From Phenylobacterium sp. (GTDB taxonomy: Bacteria > Pseudomonadota > Alphaproteobacteria > Caulobacterales > Caulobacteraceae), in NCBI RefSeq assembly GCF_030693625.1, contig NZ_JAUYAF010000061.1, positions 1 to 64,000 on the forward strand: 64,000 nt of DNA, written 5' to 3'. Shown here one piece after another: positions 6,870 to 16,080 of the stretch. Made by a program: the position numbers and the translations under genes. Each line of letters opens with the position of its first letter. Position 1 is the first letter of the stretch. The notes under the pieces were generated by a model. The model saw nothing but the letters and a program-made list of their open reading frames with translations, did not search any database and was not told the DNA's origin.

Positions 6870-8149
6870 GTGACCTTCTTGAACACAACCGACGCGTTGG
6901 TCCCGCCGAAGCCGAAGCTGTTGGACAGGGCGTACTCGATCGCCATCGGTTTCGCCTTGTGCGGGATCAGGTCGATGACCGTCTCAACCGAGGGATTGTC
7001 CAGGTTCAGGGTCGGCGGCGCGATCTGGTCGCGGATGGCCAGGCAGGCGAAGGCCGCCTCGATGGCGCCCGCCGCGCCCAGCAGGTGGCCGGTGGCCGAC
7101 TTGGTGGAGGACATGGAGATGTCCTTGGCGTGGTCGCCCATCAGCCGGGTGACGGCGCCCAGTTCGATCTCGTCGCCCATGGGGGTCGAGGTGCCGTGGG
7201 CGTTGACGTAGTCGATCTCGGTCGGCGGAATGCCGGCGTCCTTCAGGGCCATCTGCATGGCGCGGAAGCCGCCGTCGCCGTCCTCGGCCGGCGAGGTGAT
7301 GTGATAGGCGTCGCCGGCCAGGCCGTAGCCCACGACCTCGGCGTAGATCTTCGCACCGCGCGCCTTGGCGTGCTCGTACTCCTCGAGGACGACAATGCCG
7401 GCGCCCTCCCCCATCACGAAGCCGTCGCGGTCCTTGTCATAGGGACGGCTGGCCTTGGTGGGGGCGTCGTTGAAGTTGGTCGACATGGCGCGGGCGGCGA
7501 TGAAGCCGGCCATGCCCACCGGGCAGATGGCCGCCTCGGCCCCGCCGGCGATCATGATGTCGGCGTCGCCGTACTTGATCAGCCGGGCGCCGTCGCCGAT
7601 GGCGTGGGCGCCGGTGGCGCAGGCCGTCACCACCGAGTGGTTGGGGCCCTTGAAGCCGTAGCGGATGGAGACCTGGCCCGAGGCCAGGTTGATCAGGGCC
7701 GAGGGGATGAAGAACGGGCCGATGCGGCGCGGGCCCTTCTCGTGCAGCTCGATGGCGTTCTTCTCGATGGTGGCCAGGCCGCCGATGCCCGAGCCGATGA
7801 TGACCCCGGTGCGCTGCTTGTCTTCCTCGGTCTCCGGAACCCAGCCGGAATCCTTCACCGCCTCGTCGGCCGCGGCCATGGCGTAGAGGATGAAGTCGTC
7901 CACCCGGCGCTGGTCGCGGGCGCTCATGGTCTGGTCGGGGTCGAAGGAGCCCGGCACGTCGGGGCCGCCGCCGCCACGTCCGTCAACGCGCGGGACCTCG
8001 AAGGCCACCTGACAGCCATAGTCGGCCGGATCAAAGGTGGTGATCCGGCCTGCGCCGGACTTGCCCTCGAGGAGCGCCTTCCAGGTGTGCTCGGTCCCCT
8101 GCCCCAAGGGGGTCAGCAGACCGATGCCGGTGACCACGACTCGACGCAT
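6866..8149 (-). CDS. fabF: 3-oxoacyl-[acyl-carrier-protein] synthase II
   Basis: 427 residues, cytosolic condensing enzyme of fatty-acid elongation. The thiolase-fold active site is complete: Cys177 in 'VVTACATGAHAIGD', His318 in 'NAHGTSTPMGD', Lys350 and His355 in 'TKSATGHLLGAAGA'. 'MRRVVVTGIGLLTPLG' is the usual N-terminus, so the ATG at 8149 is secure. A Gly-rich insert at about 55-67 is slightly longer than in E. coli FabF. Downstream of acpP, with a hairpin between them, and overlapping mltG by 4 bases. Confidence 0.98.
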   Translation of the reverse strand: MRRVVVTGIGLLTPLGQGTEHTWKALLEGKSGAGRITTFDPADYGCQVAFEVPRVDGRGGGGPDVPGSFDPDQTMSARDQRRVDDFILYAMAAADEAVKDSGWVPETEEDKQRTGVIIGSGIGGLATIEKNAIELHEKGPRRIGPFFIPSALINLASGQVSIRYGFKGPNHSVVTACATGAHAIGDGARLIKYGDADIMIAGGAEAAICPVGMAGFIAARAMSTNFNDAPTKASRPYDKDRDGFVMGEGAGIVVLEEYEHAKARGAKIYAEVVGYGLAGDAYHITSPAEDGDGGFRAMQMALKDAGIPPTEIDYVNAHGTSTPMGDEIELGAVTRLMGDHAKDISMSSTKSATGHLLGAAGAIEAAFACLAIRDQIAPPTLNLDNPSVETVIDLIPHKAKPMAIEYALSNSFGFGGTNASVVFKKVT

Positions 8150-8168
8150 AGCGGGGCTCCAAAACGCA

Positions 8169-8202
8169 GACCGCCGCGGCTCATGTGAGCGTCGCGGCGG
8201 TC
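8169..8202 (-). terminator. Hairpin between acpP and fabF (attenuator or processing site)
   Basis: GACCGCCGCG-GCTCA at 8169-8183 pairs with TGAGC-(GT)-CGCGGCGGTC at 8186-8202: 15 base pairs with a 2-base bulge. On the minus strand it is followed by TGCGTTTTGG, a short T-run. This could partially terminate acpP transcription so that acpP is made in excess over fabF, a common arrangement for carrier-protein genes. Confidence 0.65.
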
Positions 8203-8225
8203 AAATCTTGAACGAACTCTGGGCC

Positions 8226-8465
8226 TTAGGCGCCCAGACGCTCTCCGATGAACTTCACCGCGTCGCCGACGGTCTGGATGTGCTCCGCCGCGTCGTCGGG
8301 GATCTCGATATCGAATTCTTCTTCGAAGGCCATCACCAGTTCGACGTTGTCGAGGCTGTCGGCGCCCAGATCGTCGATGAAGCTCGCCTTCTCGGTGACC
8401 TTCTCCGGATCGGCGTCGAGGTGTTCGATGACGATCTTACGCACGCGCTCGAGGATGTCGGACAT
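8226..8465 (-). CDS. acpP: Acyl carrier protein
   Basis: 79 residues, strongly acidic. The phosphopantetheine attachment site is Ser37 in '[19 protein letters not shown]'. It carries the growing acyl chain between FabD, FabG, FabF and partners. The start ([10 protein letters not shown]) matches family N-termini. Upstream on the minus strand is a TTGACA (8523-8518) with only a weak -10 at 17 bases (GATGGA), so acpP may have its own promoter in the 140-base gap after fabG. A hairpin follows the gene. Confidence 0.98.
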   Translation of the reverse strand: MSDILERVRKIVIEHLDADPEKVTEKASFIDDLGADSLDNVELVMAFEEEFDIEIPDDAAEHIQTVGDAVKFIGERLGA

Positions 8466-8605
8466 CAGGTTTAGTTCCTCAATTAGTCACTTGATCCATC
8501 CGTGACCGCCGACATGTTGTCAACCGGTACGGAGCTTCGATTTCGGCCTTGGCCCAACCGCTTCGGGCGTGGCCGTAGCATGTTCGGTTGGCGGAGGCCA
8601 ACAGG

Positions 8606-9346
8606 TTAGATCATCGCCATGCCGCCGTTCACATGCAGGGTCTGCCCCGTCATGTAGGCGGCCTCATCGCTGGCCAGATAAACGCACGCCGCGGCCACAT
8701 CGCTCCCCAAACCCAGGCGGCCAGCGGGAATAGTCGCCAGGATCTGAGCCTTCTGGGCCTCGTTCAGGGCGTCGGTCATGGGGCTCTCGATGAAGCCCGG
8801 CGCCACGCAATTGACCGTGATCCCACGGGTGGCGACCTCCTGGGCCAGGGCCTTGGAAAACCCGATCATGCCCGCCTTGGAGGCCGCGTAATTGGCCTGG
8901 CCGGGATTGCCCATCACCCCCACCACCGAGGTGATGCCGATGATCCGGCCCGCCCGGCGCTTCATCATCCCGCGCATGGCCGCCCGACTGAGTCGGAAGT
9001 AGCTCTCCAGGTTCACCTTCAGGACGGACTCCCAGTCCTCGTCCTTCATGCGCATCAGCAGCCCGTCCTTGGTGATGCCGGCGTTGGCCACCAGGATGTC
9101 GAGCGGAGCGCCGGCGGCCTCCTCGGCCTTGGCGATCAGGCCGTCCACTGATTCGGCGTCGGCCAGGTTGGCCGGGGCGATGGAGGTACGCTCGCCCAGC
9201 GCCTTGGCCAGCTCGGCCAGGACCGGCTCGCGGGTCCCCGACAGCACCACGTGCGCGCCCTGGGCGTGCAGGGCCCGGGCGATATGGGCGCCGATGCCGC
9301 CGGTCGCACCGGTGACGAGGGCGGTCTTTCCAGTCAGGTCGAACAT
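8606..9346 (-). CDS. fabG: 3-oxoacyl-[acyl-carrier-protein] reductase
   Basis: 246 residues, NADPH-dependent SDR. Cofactor motif 'TGATGGIG' at residues 12-19, 'NAG' at 88-90 and the catalytic residues Ser140, Tyr153 and Lys157 in 'YAASKAGM'. It ends with the usual FabG C-terminus '...GQTLHVNGGMAMI'. Reduces 3-oxoacyl-ACP in fatty-acid elongation. Its ATG overlaps the fabD stop by one base (TGATG), so translation is coupled. The cluster order supports FabG over a generic SDR. Confidence 0.97.
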   Translation of the reverse strand: MFDLTGKTALVTGATGGIGAHIARALHAQGAHVVLSGTREPVLAELAKALGERTSIAPANLADAESVDGLIAKAEEAAGAPLDILVANAGITKDGLLMRMKDEDWESVLKVNLESYFRLSRAAMRGMMKRRAGRIIGITSVVGVMGNPGQANYAASKAGMIGFSKALAQEVATRGITVNCVAPGFIESPMTDALNEAQKAQILATIPAGRLGLGSDVAAACVYLASDEAAYMTGQTLHVNGGMAMI

Positions 9347-10290
9347 CAGAGGCTGCTCGCGAAGGCTTCAAGGTCGGCAGGCGTATTCAGCGGCGTGGCC
9401 TCGGCGTCCGGCGCGATGCGCTTGGCCATGCCCGACAGGACCTTGCCCGAGCCGGCCTCGGCGAAGCGGGTCACCCCGCCCTCCTCCACCAGCCAGATCA
9501 TGCTCTCGCGCCACCGGACGCGGCCGGTGACCTGTTCCACCAGCAGGCGGCGGATCTCTTCCGGGTCCAGCGTCGGACGGGCGGTGATGTTGGCCACCAG
9601 CGGCGCGCGGGGCGCCAGGATCGTGGCGGCGCCCAGGGCCTTGGCCATCTCGTCGGCCGCGGGCTGCATCAGCGGGCAGTGGAAGGGCGCCGAGACGTTC
9701 AGCGGGATGGCCCGCGCGCCCAGCTCCTTGGCCTTCTCAATGGCGGCGTCGACGGCGGCCTTGGCCCCGGAGATCACCACATTGCCGTTGTTGTTGTCGT
9801 TGGCGACGACGCAGACGCCAAAGGCCGAGCCCGCCTTGGCGGCCTCCTCGGCCAGGGCCACGTCACTCTTGGGCCCGATCAGGGAGGCCATGGCCCCCTC
9901 GCCCACCGGTACGGCCCGCTGCATGGCCTGGCCGCGCAGCTTCAAGAGACGCGCGGTGTCGGCCAGGCTGATGGCGCCGGCGGCGGCCAGCGCCGAGTAC
10001 TCACCCAGCGAGTGGCCGGCCACGAAGGCGGCCTTGTCGACCCCGATCTTGAATTCCTTCTCCAGGGTCCGGCTGACCGCCAGGCTGACGGCCATCAGGG
10101 CCGGCTGGGCGTTCTCGGTAAGGGTGAGCTGATCCTCCGGCCCCTCCTTCATCAGCTTGAACAGCTTCTGGCCAAGGGCGTCGTCGACTTCCTGGAACAC
10201 TTCGCGCGCGCTGGCGAAGGCTTCGGCGAGGTCGGCGCCCATGCCCACGGCCTGGCTGCCCTGGCCGGGAAAGAGAAAGGCGAGGCTCAT
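9346..10290 (-). CDS. fabD: Malonyl-CoA-[acyl-carrier-protein] transacylase
   Basis: 314 residues. I chose the ATG at 10290 (MSLAFLFPGQGSQAVGMG), which matches FabD N-termini exactly; a longer in-frame ORF exists but has no family similarity. Catalytic Ser94 in 'AGHSLGEYSA', Arg119 in 'LRGQAMQ' and His204 in 'SAPFHCPLM' are present. It loads malonyl groups onto AcpP. It is the first gene of the fabD-fabG-acpP-fabF-mltG series and is divergent from the dehydrogenase at 10450, so the 159-base gap should hold both promoters; no clear consensus was spotted. Confidence 0.97.
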   Translation of the reverse strand: MSLAFLFPGQGSQAVGMGADLAEAFASAREVFQEVDDALGQKLFKLMKEGPEDQLTLTENAQPALMAVSLAVSRTLEKEFKIGVDKAAFVAGHSLGEYSALAAAGAISLADTARLLKLRGQAMQRAVPVGEGAMASLIGPKSDVALAEEAAKAGSAFGVCVVANDNNNGNVVISGAKAAVDAAIEKAKELGARAIPLNVSAPFHCPLMQPAADEMAKALGAATILAPRAPLVANITARPTLDPEEIRRLLVEQVTGRVRWRESMIWLVEEGGVTRFAEAGSGKVLSGMAKRIAPDAEATPLNTPADLEAFASSL

Positions 10291-10449
10291 CTGGGGCTCC
10301 CTTCGGCGCGCGTTGGCGCCACTTCGATTCAAGGGCGGAGGGTTAGGGGATTGCGCCCCGCCGGGCAAGGCGGCCCGCATTCCGCGACGACAGGCTGGAA
10401 ATCGCCACGCTCCCCCCGCAAGCTGGTCAAAACCCTGGGAGGGAAAGCC

Positions 10450-11544
10450 ATGCGCGCCGTCATCCGCCGCAACAAGCAGCTGGTCTGCGACGAGATCGAG
10501 GACCTGACACCCGGCGCCGGCCAGGTCCTGGTCAAGACCCTCGCCTGCGGGATCTGCGGCTCGGACCTGCACGCCCTGCACCACATGGAACACATGATCG
10601 AGACCACCCGCCGCGCCAGCGGCGGGGATGGCGGCGCCATGGGCGGCGGCTTCGACCCCACGGCGGACACGGTGTTCGGCCACGAGTTCTGCGCCGAGAT
10701 TCTGGAACACGGGCCTGGGACCACGGGCCTGTTGAAGCCCGGAACCCGCGTCGTCAGCGTGCCGGCCACCATCACCGGGACCGGCGTCGAACTTCTGGGC
10801 TATTCAAACAACCTGCCCGGCGGCTTCGCCGAGCGGATGATCCTGTCGGAGATGATGCTGCTGGAGGTCAGGAACGGCCTGCCCACCGACCAGGCGGCGC
10901 TCACCGAGCCCTTCGCGGTCGGCGCCCATGCCGTGGCCAAGGCGCGGCTCGACAAGGACAGTGTCAGCCTGGTGATCGGCTGCGGGCCGGTGGGCCTGGC
11001 GGTGATCGCGGGCTTGAAGGCCAAGGGCCACGGCCCGGTCATCGCCGCCGACTACTCCCCGCGCCGTCGCGCCGCCGCCGAGATGCTGGGCGCCGACGTG
11101 GTGATCGATCCGGCCAGTGAGAGCCCGCACGCCCGCTGGGAGGCCTTTGGCGTGCCGACGGCCCGCGCCGCCCAGAACATGGCCAGGATGATGGGCAAGA
11201 CCTTCGGCCAGCCGGTGGTCTTCGAATGCGTCGGCTCGCCCGGCATCCTGCAGCATCTCATCGAGGCCAGCCCCGCCGGCAGCCAGATCGTGGTGGCCGG
11301 CGTCTGCATGGAGACCGACAAGATCGAACCCGCCATCGCCATCACCAAGGAGATGGAGCTCACCTTCGTGTTCGGTTATTCGCCCGAGGAGTTCGCCCAC
11401 ACCCTGCACCAGATCTCCGAGGGCGTGATCGATGTCAGCCGCGTGGTCACCGGCAAGGTCGGCCTGTCCGAAGTGGCGCAGGCCTTTGTCACCCTCGGCG
11501 ACCCCGAGGCCCATGTGAAAATCCTGGTGGAGCCCGGTCGTTGA
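10450..11544 (+). CDS. Zinc-dependent alcohol dehydrogenase family protein (MDR)
   Basis: 364 residues. I chose the ATG at 10450 (MRAVIRRNKQLVCDEI) preceded by GGGAGGGAAAG; the larger in-frame ORF runs back through fabD antisense and is discounted. Catalytic zinc ligands: Cys36 in 'CGICGSDLH' and His78-Glu79 in 'FGHEF'. The NAD(P) fold has 'VIGCGPVGLAVIAGLKAKG'. The four-Cys structural zinc lobe is not seen; in its region there is a Gly-rich insert (residues 54-70). Substrate unknown. It overlaps the following hydrolase gene by 4 bases, suggesting a two-gene unit. Confidence 0.88.
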   Translation: MRAVIRRNKQLVCDEIEDLTPGAGQVLVKTLACGICGSDLHALHHMEHMIETTRRASGGDGGAMGGGFDPTADTVFGHEFCAEILEHGPGTTGLLKPGTRVVSVPATITGTGVELLGYSNNLPGGFAERMILSEMMLLEVRNGLPTDQAALTEPFAVGAHAVAKARLDKDSVSLVIGCGPVGLAVIAGLKAKGHGPVIAADYSPRRRAAAEMLGADVVIDPASESPHARWEAFGVPTARAAQNMARMMGKTFGQPVVFECVGSPGILQHLIEASPAGSQIVVAGVCMETDKIEPAIAITKEMELTFVFGYSPEEFAHTLHQISEGVIDVSRVVTGKVGLSEVAQAFVTLGDPEAHVKILVEPGR

Positions 11545-12311
11545 GAACCTCCTTTATAAGCTTTCCCACCTCCGCCGGCCTCAACGTCGCTGGCCTGTTG
11601 CGCACGCCGCGTGAGGCCGGCGACCCGGTCGGCGCGGTCCTGATCTGCCACGGCTCCGACGGGGTCGATGGGCGCGGCGAGTACTATGCGGGCGCGCTCA
11701 ACGCCGCAGGCTTCGCGACCCTGGAGATCGACATGTGGGCGGCGCGCAGCACGTCCCGCGGCGCCGCGGGCCGCCCGCGCTCGCCCATGGAGACCTTGCC
11801 CGACGCTTTCGGGGCGCTGAAGTTCCTGGGCGAGCAGCCGGAGATAGATCCTGCCCGCGTGGGCATCCTCGGCTTCTCCTGGGGCGGGGTGGTCAGCCTG
11901 CTCAGCGCCACCAAGGGCCGGGCCGATCCCCTGCGCGGAGACCTGGCGGGCTTCGCGGCCCACGTCGCCCACTACCCGGTCTGCTACGCCTATGCCGCCG
12001 ATCCGCGCATGGCCCTGACCGACCTGACGGGCGCGCCGATCCTGATCCAGACCGGCGACATCGACACCTACGATCATCCTGACGCCGGGGAGAAGCTGGC
12101 GGCGGCGCTGGCCGCCCAGGGCACGGCGCCGGTCCGCAACATCACCTATGCTGGGGCTGGCCACGGCTTTGACCGCGATCTGCCGGCCCAGACCATCAAC
12201 GACCCCTTCGCCCACAACGGCGCGGGAGGACCGGTGCTGATGGAATTCAACAAGCCAGCCGCCGAGGCGGCGCGCGCCGAGGTGGTCGCGTTCTTCACCG
12301 CGGCGTTCTAG
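11541..12311 (+). CDS. Dienelactone hydrolase-family alpha/beta hydrolase (Ser-type nucleophile)
   Basis: 256 residues from a TTG at 11541 that overlaps the dehydrogenase stop (TTGA); GGTGGAG lies just upstream as a ribosome site. The beta-strand 'VLICHGSDGV', nucleophile elbow 'GILGFSWGG' (Ser113), acidic 'QTGDIDTYDHP' and 'GAGHGF' (His208) give a full catalytic triad. Classical dienelactone hydrolase uses Cys; here Ser is at that position, so this is more likely an esterase of the DLH fold. Substrate unknown; pairing with an alcohol dehydrogenase suggests a small catabolic unit. Confidence 0.8.
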   Translation: MRTSFISFPTSAGLNVAGLLRTPREAGDPVGAVLICHGSDGVDGRGEYYAGALNAAGFATLEIDMWAARSTSRGAAGRPRSPMETLPDAFGALKFLGEQPEIDPARVGILGFSWGGVVSLLSATKGRADPLRGDLAGFAAHVAHYPVCYAYAADPRMALTDLTGAPILIQTGDIDTYDHPDAGEKLAAALAAQGTAPVRNITYAGAGHGFDRDLPAQTINDPFAHNGAGGPVLMEFNKPAAEAARAEVVAFFTAAF

Positions 12312-12364
12312 GCAACACAGCGCCGCCTGACGCGTTCACGGACTCGAACTTCGTGGAGGGTATC

Positions 12365-13219
12365 ATGGCGGCGCGTCCAACCTGGCAGGGGCACCTTCGG
12401 CTCTCGCTCGTTTCCTGTCCGGTGGCCCTCTACACGGCCACCAGCCGGACCGGCGACGTGTCCTTCAACATGCTCCACAAGACCACCCACAACCGCATCC
12501 GGATGATCCCCACCGATCCGGAGACCGGGCCGGTCGAGCGCTCCGACATCGTCAAGGGCTACGAGATCGAGAAGGACCACTACGTCGTGGTCACGCCCGA
12601 GGAAATCGACAGTGTCCGCCTGGAGAGCACCAAGACCATCGACATCGACAAGTTCGTCGACGCCGAGGAGATCGACCGCCTCTATTGGAACGACCCCTAC
12701 TTCCTGGTCCCGGACGGCAAGGTGGCCGTCGAGGCCTTCACCGTCATCCGCGAGGCCATGCAGAAGGCCGGCAAGATCGCCCTGGGCCGCCTGGTCATGC
12801 ACCAGCGCGAACGCATGCTGGCCATGGAGCCGCGCGGCAAGGGCCTGGTGGCCTACACCCTGCGCACCTTCGACGAGGTCAAGAAGCCCGAGAGCTTCTT
12901 CGACGACATCCCGGAGGTGAAGGCCGACAAGAACATGATCGAGATCGCCGCCAAGATCATCGAGCAGCAGGAGGGCGACTTCGACGCTTCGGAGTTCAAG
13001 GACCGCTACGAGGAAGCCCTGCGCGCCTTGATCCAGGAAAAGGAAAAGGGCGCGGGCCGCAAGGTCACCGTCGACGAGCCCAAGGGCGCGGAAGTCATCG
13101 ACCTCATGGAGGCCCTGCGCCGCAGTCTGGCTGGAGACAAGAAGGGCGCCGCGAAGGCTGGAAAAGCCCCCGCCAAGAAGGCCGCCGCCAAGTCCGCGCC
13201 GGCGAAGAAGCGGGCCTGA
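12365..13219 (+). CDS. ku: Non-homologous end-joining protein Ku
   Basis: 284 residues. Begins 'MAARPTWQGHLRLSLVSCPVALYTA', the standard bacterial Ku N-terminus, so the ATG at 12365 is preferred over a GTG 12 bases upstream. The Ku core ends near residue 255 and is followed by a Lys/Ala-rich tail (KKGAAKAGKAPAKKAAAK), typical of bacterial Ku and thought to aid DNA sliding and LigD recruitment. It binds double-strand ends as a ring homodimer. It converges on ligD with only 11 bases between the stop codons. Confidence 0.97.
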   Translation: MAARPTWQGHLRLSLVSCPVALYTATSRTGDVSFNMLHKTTHNRIRMIPTDPETGPVERSDIVKGYEIEKDHYVVVTPEEIDSVRLESTKTIDIDKFVDAEEIDRLYWNDPYFLVPDGKVAVEAFTVIREAMQKAGKIALGRLVMHQRERMLAMEPRGKGLVAYTLRTFDEVKKPESFFDDIPEVKADKNMIEIAAKIIEQQEGDFDASEFKDRYEEALRALIQEKEKGAGRKVTVDEPKGAEVIDLMEALRRSLAGDKKGAAKAGKAPAKKAAAKSAPAKKRA

Positions 13220-13230
13220 CCACCCTTCCC

Positions 13231-15867
13231 CTAAACTTTCCCCAGCCGCTTGATCGCAGGCGCCAGGGGCCGCTCGCTGTCGCAATATTCCTCCCACGCC
13301 GTCAGCTTCTTCAGCAGGCCCGGCACGGTGCGGATCGTGTACTTCGCCGGATCGAGGCCCTTCTTCACCTGGCTCCAGGTCACCGGCAGGGACACCGGCG
13401 CGCCCGGACGGCCGCGGGGTGAGAATGGGGCCACCGCCGTCGACATGCGGTCATTGCGCAGATAGTCGAGGAAGATGCGGCCACCCCGGTCCTTCTTGGC
13501 CATGGTGATCAGGAACTTGTCCGGCGCGTCCAGGGCCATGGCCTTGCATACATCCCGGGCGAAGGCCTTGGCCGTCGGCCAATCCACCTTGCCGGCCTTC
13601 AACGGCGTCACCACGTGCAGACCCTTGCCGCCGGTGGTCTTGCAGAAGCTGACCAGCCCCAGGGCCTCCAGCCGGTCGCGCACCTCGCGCGCGGCCTCGA
13701 TCACCGAGTCGAAGTCCACGTCGGGCGCGGGATCGAGGTCGAACACCAACCGCCCGGGAACCTCCGGCTTGAAGGGCTCGCAGTTCCAGGGGTGCAATTC
13801 CACCGCCCCGATCTGGGCGGCGGCAACCAGGGCCTCGGGACGATCGATCTGCAGATAGGGCTTGTGATCCCCCGACACCTCGACCTCGGTGAACAGGGCT
13901 GATGACCCCCGCGAGGCGTGCCGCTGGAAGAAGGTCTCACCGCCGGCGATGCCGTCCGGCATGCGGATGATGGAACAGGGCCGGCCCTTGATATGCGGCA
14001 GGATCACGTCGGCGACCGTCTCATAGTACCGGGCCAGGTCCAGCTTGGTGACCGGCTTGCCGTCGTGAGCGTCCGGCCAAAGCGGCTTCTCGGCGCTGGA
14101 GATCGTCACGCCCATCACAACCGAGGAGCCCCTCGGCGACACGGTCTTCGACACGACGGCCTTAGGCGTCGGCTCCGCCAGGTCGGCGCTTTCGGCCGGC
14201 GCCGGGATCTCGGCCTCCACCTCCTGGGCCGGCTTGTCGGCGCGCAGGCCCTTGAAGGCGGCCTGCCGGATCGAGCCGTCGCCCGTGAAGCCGGCATATT
14301 CAATCTCGGCCACCAGTTCGGGCTTCACCCAGTGTACGCCGGCGGCTTTCTTGGGCGCGCCCTTGCCGCTGAAGGGGCTCTTGTCCGTCTCCAGGGCCTT
14401 GAGCTTGGGCATCAGGCTGTCGACCTTGTCCCGGCCAAAGCCGGTGCCGATCCGGCCGACATGGGCCAGGTGGCCCTCGCGGTAGACCCCGGCGATCAGC
14501 GAGCGGAAGGCGTCGCCCGTCGTCGTCCAGCCGCCGATAACCACCTCATGGCCCTGGCGGCATTTCGACTTGGCCCAGGTGTCGCTGCGGCCCGAGCGAT
14601 AGGGCGCGTCGATCCGCTTGGAGATGATGCCTTCCAGGTCCATGCGGCAGGCCGACTGCAGCACCGCGTCGCCCGCGCTGAGGAAGTGGTCGACATAGCG
14701 CACATTGGCCGGCGGCATGGCCAGCAAGGCCTTCAGCCGTGCCTTGCGCTCCGAAAGCGGCAGGGCCCGCAGGTCTTCGCCGTCCACGAACAGCAGGTCG
14801 AAGACGAAGAAGATCAGGTCATCGGTCTTCTCCGCCGAGATCGCCGCCTGCAGCGCCGCGAAGTCCGGCGCCCCAGTATGGTCTAACGCCACCACCTCGC
14901 CGTCGATGATGCTGTCTGGCAGGCCGGCGCCGGCCTTCACGATCGCCTTGAACTTGGCCGACCAGTCCAAGCCCTTGCGGGTCTTCAGGGCCGCCTCGCC
15001 GCCCTGGGTGCGCAGCTGCATCCGGTAGCCGTCGAACTTGATCTCGTGGGCCCAGCCCGGCCCCTGCGGCGGCTTTTCCAGCGACTTGCAGAGCTGCGGC
15101 TCCACGAAGTCCGGCAGGGTCGCAACGATCCTGGCCTTGGTGGCCTTGGCCGGCCTGGCGGTGGTCTTGGTCATCTTCGGCGAGGCTGCGGCTGTCGAGT
15201 TGGCGTTCTGATGACTCTGCCACACTGCGTCGGCGGCGGTCTTGGAGGCGGTCATGAAGGGCGGCGCGGGCTTGCCCTCCCCCGCCGCGATCTGGGCCAT
15301 GGTGCGGTCCGAGGCGATGGAGCGGTCCTCGGCGGCCAAGGCCCCGCCCTCACCCTCCACGGCGCCCTCGTCGCGATGCTTGATCAGCAGCCAGTTGTGA
15401 CGCTTGGACTTGGCGTCGTCCCGCAGGCGCACCAGCACCCACGAGCCGTGCAGGCGGCCGCCCTCCATGACGAACTTCAGCTCGCCCTTCTTCAGGGCCT
15501 TGTCGACATCCTCCATGCCGGGTTCCGGCGCCCAATAGCCCCGGTCCCACAGCTGCACCGTGCCACCGCCATACTGGCCCTTGGGAATCGTCCCCTCGAA
15601 GTCGCCATAGTCGAGCGGGTGGTCCTCCACCTCCACCGCCAGGCGCTTGTCGGCGGGGTCGAGCGACGGGCCACGGGTCACGGCCCAGGACCTGAACACC
15701 CCCTCGTGTTCCAGCCGCAGGTCGAAGTGGAGGCGGGTCGCCGCGTGCTTCTGGATGACGAACCGCAGGCGCTCGGACGTCACCACCTTGGCGTCACGCC
15801 CGGAGGGCTCCGCCGTCTGTCCAAAGTCCCGCATCTCCTGGTAGCGCGCGAGTTTCGACGTGGCCAT
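13231..15867 (-). CDS. ligD: Multifunctional ATP-dependent DNA ligase LigD
   Basis: 878 residues in the order phosphoesterase-ligase-polymerase. The 3'-phosphoesterase domain (about 30-170) has '[14 protein letters not shown]' and '[13 protein letters not shown]'. After a basic linker comes the ligase domain (about 250-540) with nucleotidyl-acceptor Lys277 in '[10 protein letters not shown]', and an OB fold with '[18 protein letters not shown]'. The C-terminal primase-polymerase domain (about 565-870) has '[15 protein letters not shown]' and '[13 protein letters not shown]'. It processes and seals ends held by Ku. The order PE-LIG-POL is the Gram-negative type. ATG at 15867. Confidence 0.97.
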   Translation of the reverse strand: MATSKLARYQEMRDFGQTAEPSGRDAKVVTSERLRFVIQKHAATRLHFDLRLEHEGVFRSWAVTRGPSLDPADKRLAVEVEDHPLDYGDFEGTIPKGQYGGGTVQLWDRGYWAPEPGMEDVDKALKKGELKFVMEGGRLHGSWVLVRLRDDAKSKRHNWLLIKHRDEGAVEGEGGALAAEDRSIASDRTMAQIAAGEGKPAPPFMTASKTAADAVWQSHQNANSTAAASPKMTKTTARPAKATKARIVATLPDFVEPQLCKSLEKPPQGPGWAHEIKFDGYRMQLRTQGGEAALKTRKGLDWSAKFKAIVKAGAGLPDSIIDGEVVALDHTGAPDFAALQAAISAEKTDDLIFFVFDLLFVDGEDLRALPLSERKARLKALLAMPPANVRYVDHFLSAGDAVLQSACRMDLEGIISKRIDAPYRSGRSDTWAKSKCRQGHEVVIGGWTTTGDAFRSLIAGVYREGHLAHVGRIGTGFGRDKVDSLMPKLKALETDKSPFSGKGAPKKAAGVHWVKPELVAEIEYAGFTGDGSIRQAAFKGLRADKPAQEVEAEIPAPAESADLAEPTPKAVVSKTVSPRGSSVVMGVTISSAEKPLWPDAHDGKPVTKLDLARYYETVADVILPHIKGRPCSIIRMPDGIAGGETFFQRHASRGSSALFTEVEVSGDHKPYLQIDRPEALVAAAQIGAVELHPWNCEPFKPEVPGRLVFDLDPAPDVDFDSVIEAAREVRDRLEALGLVSFCKTTGGKGLHVVTPLKAGKVDWPTAKAFARDVCKAMALDAPDKFLITMAKKDRGGRIFLDYLRNDRMSTAVAPFSPRGRPGAPVSLPVTWSQVKKGLDPAKYTIRTVPGLLKKLTAWEEYCDSERPLAPAIKRLGKV

Positions 15868-16080
15868 GGCCGCCTCCGTTTCCGGTTAGAACTGGCGAAA
15901 CGATTGACGCGGATACTCGATCCAGGGCCGCACGAAGTTCAAGGGTGGATAACAAGGTCTTACAGCTAAGCCTTTGAACCTGCGGGAAAACGTCGCAATC
16001 CACAGTTGCCTGTTGCGGCGATTCCGCGCGCGCCTTACCAAAGTTGGACGCTGAGGGGCGTGTAGTGTGGTGACCTTTTA
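15868..16080. other. Divergent intergenic region, ligD / metalloprotease
   Basis: 213 bases that must hold the promoters of both ligD (minus) and the M10 protease (plus). TTGACG occurs at 15905-15910 on the plus strand but has no good -10 partner. No LexA box, operator palindrome or repeat was recognised. Confidence 0.5.

Noticed and set aside
9679..10449. Long N-terminal extension of the alcohol dehydrogenase frame
   Set aside because: It is antisense to fabD; the ATG at 10450 with a ribosome site matches the MDR N-terminus.
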